Assembly (NCBI GenBank): GCA_021404565.1
Contig: JAAWWF010000001.1
Span: 419,613-483,612, forward strand
Source of the DNA: Roseivirga sp.
GTDB taxonomy: Bacteria; Bacteroidota; Bacteroidia; Cytophagales; Cyclobacteriaceae
Reading direction: 5' to 3'
Length of the DNA stretch: 64,000 nucleotides
This document shows positions 43,411 through 50,789 of this stretch, one piece after another. Made by a program: the position numbers and the translations under genes. The notes under the pieces are model-generated. The model saw only the letters and a list, made by a program, of their open reading frames with translations. It had not been told where the DNA came from and searched no databases. How positions within the stretch are numbered: the stretch's first letter is position 1; each line of letters starts with the position of its first letter.

Positions 43411-43447
43411 GTACGTTTCCGTGCATAAACGTGCACATTTTTGTACG
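43411..43447. promoter_or_regulatory. Tandem inverted-repeat array (GTACG-N4-CGTGC, GTGCA...TGTAC)
   Basis: GTACG-TTTC-CGTGC (43411-43424) is followed by CGTGCAC and GTACG (43430-43447). The first unit and the following ATA match the array at 59552 (GTACG-N4-CGTGCATA-N2-CG). It lies about 65-115 nt upstream of the sigma-54-like element at 43330-43346, a normal distance for an enhancer-binding activator. The activator is not known. Confidence 0.45.
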
Positions 43448-43669
43448 AGAATGGGCTTTATAACCTTATTTGAGCACTTTCGTAGCAAACATATTTTGCG
43501 TGTAAAATCAGTAAAGATTAGTTGTCCTGTACTAATTATCGGCCCTGAAAGAGATTGAAGGCTGTTTGGCAGATTCGTTTCCGATCAACGCAAAAAGTCG
43601 GTCAAATGATGATTCATCCCCTGCTTATCCGAACCAAAACGACTACACTTTTCGCATCTGATCAAGTCG

Positions 43670-43696
43670 TTTGTATAGGCACATTCTCTATCTTTG
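43670..43696 (+). promoter_or_regulatory. Promoter of queA-mscS
   Basis: TATCTTTG at 43689-43696 is a perfect TAnnTTTG -7 element. TTTG at 43670-43673 precedes it by 15 nt, a little short of the usual 17-19. The element lies inside the longer reading frame upstream of queA, supporting the ATG at 43711 as the true start. Confidence 0.5.
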
Positions 43697-43710
43697 CCAG
43701 CGCATTTATC

Positions 43711-44925
43711 ATGAGTCAGTTAACATCTATCAATCTGCAGGGTTATGTCTATGACCTGCCGGACGAACGCATAGCAAAATACCCACTGGAAGAACGGGAC
43801 TTATCTAAGCTACTACACTACCATCAGGGGCAAATTGATCACCGGGGTTTCAAAGACATTGTTGACCTGATTCCTGAAGGCAGCACCCTGGCCTTTAATA
43901 ATACCAAGGTGATTCCGGCCCGTATGATCTTTTATAAGGACACCGGGGCGCAAATCGAGATCTTTCTGCTCAAACCAGTGGCTCCCTCCAATATTCTGAG
44001 CCTGGTCATGGAAGAAAGAGCCGAAGTGCAATGGCAATGCATGATTGGCAACTTCAAAAAATGGAAGAGTGGTCAGGTACTCAGAAGAACACTGGAAGAT
44101 GGTGACAAGGGCGTGGAGGTCAAGGTGGAAGTAACAGAAGAAGCCTCTAAAACAGTCCGCTTCTCCTGGCTTAACCCGGATTATTCCTTTGCGGAGATAG
44201 TAGAGCTGGCCGGAAAAGTACCTCTTCCCCCCTACCTGAACCGTGAACCTGAGGCAGAAGACAAGCCCCGCTACCAGACTGTGTATTCAGAAAAAGAGGG
44301 CGCGGTGGCAGCCCCTACGGCAGGTCTGCACTTCACGCCTGAGATTTTAGGGAGACTGAAAGACAAAGAAGTAAAAGAAACCTTCTTTACCCTGCACGTA
44401 AGTGCCGGCACATTTCAGCCGATCAAAACAGAGAATGTGATTGAGCACCCAATGCATTCTGAACAGTTGGTGATTCCTGTCCGGAGCATTGAGGAGATTG
44501 TAGAGGCGAAAGATAATGTGATAGCCGTGGGGACCACCAGCATGCGTACCCTGGAAAGCCTTTACTGGTTTGGCATCCGGCTTTTAAGCGGCAACGAGGT
44601 TTTTGCAATAGATAAACTGGAGCCTTATGAACAAACAGGAGCATTGCCGGGGCGTAAAGCTGCATTTCAGGCCATTCTTGACTGGATGAGCAACCATGAT
44701 CTGAACCAGATCATTGGTAGCACGGAGATATTTATTTTCCCTGGCTATACTTTCAGAGTCTGTAATGGACTCATCACCAACTTTCATCAACCCGGCAGTA
44801 CACTGATGCTTTTGGTTGCTGCATTGATTGGTGAAGATTGGAAGGAAGTTTATCGCCAGGCACTGGAAAACAATTACCGCTTTTTAAGCTATGGAGATTC
44901 CTCCCTGCTGCTGCCCGATAGTTAA
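43711..44925 (+). CDS. queA: tRNA preQ1(34) S-adenosylmethionine ribosyltransferase-isomerase
   Basis: QueA transfers and isomerises the ribosyl part of SAM onto preQ1 in tRNA, giving epoxyqueuosine. The ATG at 43711 starts the natural MSQLTSINLQGYVYDLPDERIAKYPLEERD N-terminus; an open frame back to 43555 is not family-like and overlaps the promoter. Conserved segments include FNNTKVIPARMI, TAGLHFTPEIL, NGLITNFHQPGSTLMLLVAALIG and NNYRFLSYGDSSLLLP. At 404 aa it is longer than the typical roughly 345 aa, as in a Bacteroidota subgroup. It is followed by the MscS gene after 20 nt. Confidence 0.93.
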   Translation: MSQLTSINLQGYVYDLPDERIAKYPLEERDLSKLLHYHQGQIDHRGFKDIVDLIPEGSTLAFNNTKVIPARMIFYKDTGAQIEIFLLKPVAPSNILSLVMEERAEVQWQCMIGNFKKWKSGQVLRRTLEDGDKGVEVKVEVTEEASKTVRFSWLNPDYSFAEIVELAGKVPLPPYLNREPEAEDKPRYQTVYSEKEGAVAAPTAGLHFTPEILGRLKDKEVKETFFTLHVSAGTFQPIKTENVIEHPMHSEQLVIPVRSIEEIVEAKDNVIAVGTTSMRTLESLYWFGIRLLSGNEVFAIDKLEPYEQTGALPGRKAAFQAILDWMSNHDLNQIIGSTEIFIFPGYTFRVCNGLITNFHQPGSTLMLLVAALIGEDWKEVYRQALENNYRFLSYGDSSLLLPDS

Positions 44926-44945
44926 AAGATTTCTATATTCGAATT

Positions 44946-46115
44946 ATGAATGAAGCCCTGACGATCTATGGCCGGTTGATTCGTTTTATCAACGAAAACA
45001 TACCGTTTCTGGGTGAAACGCATAAGTTCCTGGGGTTCGAGTTCACCGCAACAGATATAATTGTACCGGTGCTCTTCATGTTTTTGATCAACCTTTTGGG
45101 AAATGGCGTACGCGCTTTATTGATCAATCGAATTCTGGGAAGATATATAGATGATCGTAAGACGATTCTTTCCATTGGAAATATCACCAAGTATGCCATT
45201 CTGATCGTAGGATTTGCCGCACTCCTGACTGGCATCGGACTTAATGAGGACTCCCCACTCAACAGGACCCTTATAGATCATGAAGAAAATCCGGTTAAGT
45301 TCTTTGATCTGCTAAGGGTAGTTTTCTATCTGGCCCTGCTGGCGTTCTTCTCAGGCAAGTTCAAATCGATTTTCGTCAAACAAATACTATCAAAGTATTC
45401 CGATGATATCGGGGTGAGTCAATCTATAGGAACCATTATCCAATACCTCTTAATCATCATTGGAGGGATCATCATTATTCAGAACTCAGGTATCAACCTC
45501 GGTTCTCTTAACCTGCTGGCCGGTGCACTGGGTGTCGGTATTGGTTTTGGCCTGCAAAACATAGCCAACAACTTTATTTCGGGCCTGATCATTTTGTTTG
45601 AGCGTCCGGTCAAAGTGGGTGATCGCATTGATGTAGGCTCCATTACGGGTGATGTCATCAAGATTTCTTCACGGGCAACTACCATCAATACCAATGACAA
45701 CATCTCCATCATCATCCCCAATGCCGATGTAATTAACAAGCAGGTGATTAACTGGAGTCATAATGACCGTAATGTGCGCTTTGGCATCCCTGTTGGAGTT
45801 GCCTATAAGGAAGACCCGGCAGTGATTAAGAAAATTCTGACCGAGGTAGCAGAAGAACATCCCGGGGTATTAAAAAAACCGGCACCCGAGGTACTCTTCA
45901 TCCAGTATGGTGACAGCTCACTTGATTTTGATCTGAAGGTATGGACCAATCGGTATACCGACAGGCCGATTATCCTTAAAAGTGAACTTTACTACCGTAT
46001 TTTCGAAAAGTTTAAAGAACATAATATTGAGATACCGTACCCGCAACGCGACCTCCATATCAGGTCAGGTTTAAAAGCTTCAGGAGACGCATCTCAATCG
46101 TTTTCAGGCAATTAA
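44946..46115 (+). CDS. MscS-family mechanosensitive channel
   Basis: The 389-aa inner-membrane protein has about five hydrophobic segments and the MscS core: pore-lining helix LNLLAGALGVGIGFGLQNIANNFISGLIILFERPVKVGDRIDVG (about 190-233), then the beta domain GDVIKISSRATTINTNDNISIIIPNADVINKQVINWSHNDR. The C-terminal cytoplasmic domain follows (IPYPQRDLHIR near the end). It opens on membrane tension and releases solutes during hypo-osmotic shock. It shares a locus with TrkA/TrkH potassium uptake, so the cluster looks osmoadaptive. Confidence 0.9.
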   Translation: MNEALTIYGRLIRFINENIPFLGETHKFLGFEFTATDIIVPVLFMFLINLLGNGVRALLINRILGRYIDDRKTILSIGNITKYAILIVGFAALLTGIGLNEDSPLNRTLIDHEENPVKFFDLLRVVFYLALLAFFSGKFKSIFVKQILSKYSDDIGVSQSIGTIIQYLLIIIGGIIIIQNSGINLGSLNLLAGALGVGIGFGLQNIANNFISGLIILFERPVKVGDRIDVGSITGDVIKISSRATTINTNDNISIIIPNADVINKQVINWSHNDRNVRFGIPVGVAYKEDPAVIKKILTEVAEEHPGVLKKPAPEVLFIQYGDSSLDFDLKVWTNRYTDRPIILKSELYYRIFEKFKEHNIEIPYPQRDLHIRSGLKASGDASQSFSGN

Positions 46116-46129
46116 TTAAAATAATTGAA

Positions 46130-46158
46130 TTTGCCACTTCGTTTTTTATTTACATTTA
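46130..46158 (+). promoter_or_regulatory. Candidate promoter of trkA-trkH
   Basis: TTTG (46130-46133) is followed after 17 nt by TACATTTA (46151-46158), one mismatch from TAnnTTTG, 25 nt upstream of the trkA start. It sits in the 68-nt gap after the MscS gene. Confidence 0.4.
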
Positions 46159-46183
46159 CCGCGTTTTTCAATAGCCAAAACGA

Positions 46184-47524
46184 ATGAGAGTAATAATTGC
46201 TGGGGTAGGTAATGTGGGATATCATTTGGCAAAACTGCTATGTGCCGAGGGGCAGGACATCACGCTGATTGATCAGGCGCAAGACAAGCTGAAATATGCC
46301 TCTAATCAGGTAGATGCCGCGACAATCAAAGGAAATTCAACTTCTTATTCCGTACTGGAAGAGGCTGGTGTTTCTGAGGCTGATCTGCTTATTGCAGTAA
46401 CCAATTCTGAAAACGCCAATATCACCACCTCTATCATTGCCAAGCACCTGGGGGCAAAAAGAACAGTTGCCCGTATCAGCAATACCGAATTCCTCTATCA
46501 AAAAGACAAGCTCAACCTGAAGCATTTAGGGATTGACGAGATTATTTCTCCCGAATCACTGGCAGCCAAAGAGATCAAAAGGTTACTCAAAGAGGTGGCC
46601 TTGACAGATAGCTTTGAGTTTGAAAAAGGACTGCTCTCGCTTATAGGTGTAAATATTGATGACAGGAGTCCACTGGAAGGCAAGAGCATGCTACAGGTAG
46701 CTAAGCTGAACCCCGATCAGACCTTTATGACGGTGGCCATCCTCCGGAACAATGAAACCATCATTCCCTACGGAGACACCAAATTCAAGAAAAACGATCA
46801 TGCCTATTTTATCGCTCAGCCCGATGGTATCGAAAAGCTTCTTTTCCTTACTGGAAAGAAAAAGGCCGGGGTAAGAAGTGTGATGATCCTGGGGGGGTCC
46901 AGAGTAGGTTACCATGCCGCGAAGCTTCTGAGCCAGCGCTATAATGTCAAGATTGTTGAAAGCGACCCTGATAAATGCTTTGAGCTGGCGGATCTGCTGC
47001 CTGACGCTATGGTGATCAATGGAGACGGCAGAAATGTAGAGTTGCTACTGGAAGAGGGCATTTCCGATATGGACGCCTTTATTGCCGTAACCGGTAACTC
47101 TGAAACAAATATCATATCCTGCCTGGTGGCCAAAAACAACGGGGTAAAGAAAACCATCGCCATGGTCGAGAACATGGACTATATACACCTATCTCAAAAT
47201 ATCGGTGTAGATACGATGATTAACAAAAAACTGATCGCGGCCAACTTTATCTTCCGCCATATCAGACAAGGCGAAATTGTGGCCCTGACCAGTATCCACG
47301 GAGTAGATGCGGAGATACTTGAGTTTGAGGTAAAGGAGAAATCAAAGATCACCTCTCATCAACTTCGCAACTTACAATTCCCAAAAAATGCTATTATTGG
47401 AGGTGTAATCAGAGATGGTGTGGGTTTTACTACTCCTGGTAACTTCAGGTTTCAGCCAAAAGACCGGGTGGTAGTGTTGACCAAACCCGAATGCATTCAA
47501 AAGGTGGAGTCTTACTTCATCTGA
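46184..47524 (+). CDS. trkA: Trk potassium uptake regulatory subunit TrkA
   Basis: The 446-aa cytoplasmic protein has two RCK units. Each starts with a nucleotide-binding Rossmann motif: MRVIIAGVGNVGYHLAKLL (residues 1-19) and VMILGGSRVGYHAAKLLSQRY (about 228-248), each followed by an RCK-C type regulatory part. TrkA binds NAD(H) or ATP and gates the TrkH/TrkG potassium channel. It is 6 nt upstream of trkH, so they form one operon. Confidence 0.95.
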   Translation: MRVIIAGVGNVGYHLAKLLCAEGQDITLIDQAQDKLKYASNQVDAATIKGNSTSYSVLEEAGVSEADLLIAVTNSENANITTSIIAKHLGAKRTVARISNTEFLYQKDKLNLKHLGIDEIISPESLAAKEIKRLLKEVALTDSFEFEKGLLSLIGVNIDDRSPLEGKSMLQVAKLNPDQTFMTVAILRNNETIIPYGDTKFKKNDHAYFIAQPDGIEKLLFLTGKKKAGVRSVMILGGSRVGYHAAKLLSQRYNVKIVESDPDKCFELADLLPDAMVINGDGRNVELLLEEGISDMDAFIAVTGNSETNIISCLVAKNNGVKKTIAMVENMDYIHLSQNIGVDTMINKKLIAANFIFRHIRQGEIVALTSIHGVDAEILEFEVKEKSKITSHQLRNLQFPKNAIIGGVIRDGVGFTTPGNFRFQPKDRVVVLTKPECIQKVESYFI

Positions 47525-47530
47525 TAAGCA

Positions 47531-48988
47531 ATGAAGTTCAATTTTAAAGTTATAGGCAATATACTGGGGCTATTACTGCTGCTCAACAGTGCCTTTATGC
47601 TGCTTTGTCTGCCCTTCTCTTTTTACTACAAAGAAGATTCCTGGTGGGCCATTGCCATTGCTGCGCTGATCACAGCAGCCTCAGGTTTTACACTCAGGTT
47701 CTTCACACGCAAAAACCTTAGCAAAGATTTAAAGAAAAGAGACGGCTATATCGTAGTAACCGCTGGCTGGCTGGTGATGTCCCTGTTTGGTGCCCTGCCT
47801 TATATTCTCAGTGGCAGCATTCCCAATTTCACCAATGCCTTCTTTGAAACCATATCAGGTTATACCACTACCGGTGCATCCATTCTCACCGACATCGAAT
47901 CACTGCCTAAAGGCATTCTCTTCTGGCGGAGTTTTACCCAGTGGATTGGCGGTATGGGAATCATCGTACTGGCCGTAGCCATCCTGCCTTTTTTAGGGAT
48001 TGGAGGCATGCAGCTTTTTGTTGCAGAAGCACCGGGTATCACCCCTGACAAGCTTCAGCCACGCATCCAGGAGACCGCCAAGCGACTCTGGTTAATCTAT
48101 GTAGGCCTTACCTTACTTGAGGCCATTCTCCTGTTTGCAGGGGGCATGTCGGCTTATGACGCCATTAATCATGCATTGACCACCATGGCTACCGGAGGGT
48201 TTTCCACAAAAAACGACAGTGCCGCTCACTTCGATTCTCCCTTTATCCAGTATGTACTGATCGTATTTATGTTCCTGGCAGGAACGAGTTTCACCCTCAC
48301 CTACTTTGGTATTAAACGACAGTTTAAGAAGATCATTAAGAATGAGGAATTTATTGTATATGGCCTGTTTACCCTCGCCATCACACTCATTGTTACGGTC
48401 ACATTGTTGTTTGTAGGTGGCAACGGGCTTGAAAAATCTTTCCGGGATTCATTGTTTCAAGTAGTCTCCATTATTACCACCACTGGCTTTGTATCCGCAG
48501 ACTACACAGCCTGGGCTCCCTTCCTGTCTACTCTCTTTTTTATACTGCTTTTTGTAGGAGGTTCTGCTGGTTCTACTGCCGGTGGGGTAAAAGTAATCAG
48601 GCATATAGTACTCTTTAAAAATTCCTTTCTGGAGCTCAAAAGGCAGCTTCATCCCTCAGCTGTCATACCCGTAAGAATCAGCAGCAAGGCGATTGAGCGA
48701 AACATTGTATTCAACGTACTGGCCTTTGTCATGATTTATATCCTGATCTTCCTGGTTGGTGCCGTGTTGCTGTCTTCTATGAATGTGGACTTTGATACCG
48801 CGCTAGGAGCTGTAGCCACCTCCCTGGGCAACGTAGGACCGGGAATCGGAGATGTAGGACCCGTCAATAATTTCTCGGGCATCCCCGGGCCTGGAAAATG
48901 GCTGCTCTCCATTCTGATGCTCCTGGGCAGGCTCGAGCTTTTTACTGTACTGATGCTGCTCTCCCCCCATTTCTGGAAGAAGTACTAG
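47531..48988 (+). CDS. trkH: Trk/Ktr potassium uptake channel TrkH
   Basis: The 485-aa polytopic membrane protein forms the potassium-conducting pore with four P-loops. Filter motifs are visible: SGYTTTGAS (about 115), TTMATGGFSTKN (about 218), ITTTGFVSADY (about 315) and NVGPGIGDVG (about 435). They lie between long hydrophobic segments typical of TrkH. It immediately follows trkA, its regulatory subunit, and no other Trk gene is present. Confidence 0.95.
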   Translation: MKFNFKVIGNILGLLLLLNSAFMLLCLPFSFYYKEDSWWAIAIAALITAASGFTLRFFTRKNLSKDLKKRDGYIVVTAGWLVMSLFGALPYILSGSIPNFTNAFFETISGYTTTGASILTDIESLPKGILFWRSFTQWIGGMGIIVLAVAILPFLGIGGMQLFVAEAPGITPDKLQPRIQETAKRLWLIYVGLTLLEAILLFAGGMSAYDAINHALTTMATGGFSTKNDSAAHFDSPFIQYVLIVFMFLAGTSFTLTYFGIKRQFKKIIKNEEFIVYGLFTLAITLIVTVTLLFVGGNGLEKSFRDSLFQVVSIITTTGFVSADYTAWAPFLSTLFFILLFVGGSAGSTAGGVKVIRHIVLFKNSFLELKRQLHPSAVIPVRISSKAIERNIVFNVLAFVMIYILIFLVGAVLLSSMNVDFDTALGAVATSLGNVGPGIGDVGPVNNFSGIPGPGKWLLSILMLLGRLELFTVLMLLSPHFWKKY

Positions 48989-49177
48989 TCTTTTAAACTC
49001 GCCTCTTCTGGCAAGTGGAAAAACATACACCTTGATTAATATAAGTTTAAATCAACATATAAGGCTTCGGAACGAGTTTGGGCTTAGTGTTTTCGAAAAG
49101 AGTACTTGAGTACCGTCAACATAGTTCGTTAGTTTTTGACCACAAAAAGTAAAAAGCTTATGCTTTTGAACTCTGCC

Positions 49178-49414
49178 TCAACCAAACAGCTTCTTAAACC
49201 CACTCTTCTTCTCGGCTATGGTATATCCTGCTTCTGTCACCAGTTGAGAAACTTCCGCAACATTCACATTACTGCCTTTCACCGTAAGAATCTTATCTTT
49301 ATTCGTAGTATCTACCTGCCAATCGTCAATTGACTGTGCCTTTTCTAAAAATGGCGTTACATTCGCAACACAGCTACCACAATTAATGTTAGTCTTAAAA
49401 ACAGCTTTTTTCAT
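49178..49414 (-). CDS. Heavy-metal-associated (HMA) domain protein
   Basis: The 78-aa protein is a single HMA ferredoxin-like fold. The metal-binding cysteines are C12 and C15 in TNINCGSC, followed by ILTVKGSNVNVAEVSQLVTEAGYTI. It begins MKKAVFKTNINCGSC and may be a copper or other soft-metal chaperone, although the usual GMTCxxC is replaced by NCGSC. No P-type ATPase is adjacent, so its partner is elsewhere. It is divergent from the helicase gene. Confidence 0.85.
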   Translation of the reverse strand: MKKAVFKTNINCGSCVANVTPFLEKAQSIDDWQVDTTNKDKILTVKGSNVNVAEVSQLVTEAGYTIAEKKSGFKKLFG

Positions 49415-49482
49415 TACGTACTCAATTAGTATCTTTCAGGCTGTTTATTCAACAATTCATACACTTAAGTTAGTTCACTCCT

Positions 49483-50712
49483 TTGACATTTAAAGAACTC
49501 AAACTTCACGAAGACGTTTTACAAGGCCTGGACGCTATGGGTTTTGAAAAACCTACCCCTATTCAGGAAGAGTCTATTCCGGTTATTCTTGACGACAAAG
49601 ATATCATTGCCGTGGCCCAGACGGGTACTGGAAAAACGGCAGCCTTTCTACTACCCGTGCTGCACAAAATCAGCGAGCAAAAGATTCAGGAGGGTCAGAT
49701 CAACACATTGGTGATCAGCCCTACACGTGAGTTGGCTGTACAAATTGATCAGCAACTTGAAGGTCTCGGTTATTTCACCATTGCTACCTCTATGCCTGTT
49801 TACGGTGGTGGTGATGGCGATGGTTTTGCACGGGAAAAACGTGCCTTGCAAGATGGTGCTCATATCATAGTGGGTACACCTGGTAAGCTAATTTCTCACC
49901 TGAACCTGGGTTATGCCAAGATCGACAATCTGAAACATTTGATTCTGGACGAAGCCGATCGCATGTTGGACATGGGTTTTTATGATGACATCATGAAGAT
50001 CATCAACCAACTTCCCAAAGACCGGCAGACGATTATGTTCTCGGCTACCATGCCTCCCAAAATCAGAAAGCTGGCCAAAGACATTCTTACTGATCCACAA
50101 GAGGTGAGTATCGCAATTTCTAAACCTGCTGAAAAGGTTGTTCAAGCCGCTTTCCTGGCTTATGATGGTCAAAAAATTGAACTGGTAAAATACCTTCTGC
50201 GCGACAACGATGTACCAAGCCTGATCATTTTTGCCTCTACCAAAATCAAGGTAAAACAGCTTACCCGCGAATTACAAAGTCAGGGTTTGAATGCCAACAT
50301 GATTTCATCAGACCTGGAACAAGCTGAAAGACTCACCATTCTGAATGAGTTCAAAAGTAAGAAACTGCAGATTCTGGTTGCTACAGATGTGATCTCCCGT
50401 GGGATAGACATCGACAACATTGATATGGTAATCAATTTCGATGTACCTAACGATCCGGAAGACTACATCCACAGAATCGGTAGAACAGCACGTGCCTCCT
50501 CAGAAGGAGAAGCGGTTACCTTTATCAACAATGATGACCAGTACAAATTCGGAAGAATTGAAGAGCTGATAGAAAAGGAAATACGCAAAGTAAAACTCCC
50601 CTCAGAGCTAGGTGAAGGCCCTGAATATAACCCTAAAAGAAGAGGTGGAAGCGGAGGAGGCCGCAGGCCCTATAACCGCAAAAAAGGCGGTGGTGGAAAC
50701 CGCAGAAGGTAA
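49483..50712 (+). CDS. DEAD-box ATP-dependent RNA helicase, TTG start
   Basis: All helicase motifs are present: Q-motif PTPIQEE (24-30), Walker A AQTGTGKT (45-52), PTRELA, DEAD in ILDEADRMLD (about 148), SAT, and HRIGRTAR near 325. The C-terminus is a Gly/Arg-rich tail (RRGGSGGGRRPYNRKKGGGG) that binds RNA. The start is a TTG at 49483. An in-frame stop lies 12 nt upstream, and the next in-frame ATG (codon 19) would remove the conserved FKELKLHEDVLQGL segment. Such helicases act in ribosome assembly and cold adaptation. A strong terminator follows. Confidence 0.93.
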   Translation: MTFKELKLHEDVLQGLDAMGFEKPTPIQEESIPVILDDKDIIAVAQTGTGKTAAFLLPVLHKISEQKIQEGQINTLVISPTRELAVQIDQQLEGLGYFTIATSMPVYGGGDGDGFAREKRALQDGAHIIVGTPGKLISHLNLGYAKIDNLKHLILDEADRMLDMGFYDDIMKIINQLPKDRQTIMFSATMPPKIRKLAKDILTDPQEVSIAISKPAEKVVQAAFLAYDGQKIELVKYLLRDNDVPSLIIFASTKIKVKQLTRELQSQGLNANMISSDLEQAERLTILNEFKSKKLQILVATDVISRGIDIDNIDMVINFDVPNDPEDYIHRIGRTARASSEGEAVTFINNDDQYKFGRIEELIEKEIRKVKLPSELGEGPEYNPKRRGGSGGGRRPYNRKKGGGGNRRR

Positions 50713-50731
50713 TTCTACTCATAAGATCATA

Positions 50732-50771
50732 AAAAAAGCCGGATGTCTTATCGAAGATATCCGGCTTTTTT
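50732..50771. terminator. Strong bidirectional terminator
   Basis: GCCGGATGTCTT (50738-50749) pairs with AAGATATCCGGC (50754-50765) in a 12-bp stem with one G-U pair and an ATCG loop, flanked by A and T runs. It separates the helicase and the convergent permease gene. Confidence 0.88.
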
Positions 50772-50789
50772 GTTGGAAGACAGTCTCAA

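Noticed and set aside
43250-43438. A 62-codon leftward frame ahead of the acidic protein gene
   Set aside because: It covers the sigma-54-like element and reaches the repeat array, has no family features and no supporting start context.
43555-43710. N-terminal extension of QueA by 52 residues
   Set aside because: The added residues are not family-like and contain the promoter elements TTTG and TATCTTTG; the ATG at 43711 gives the standard N-terminus.
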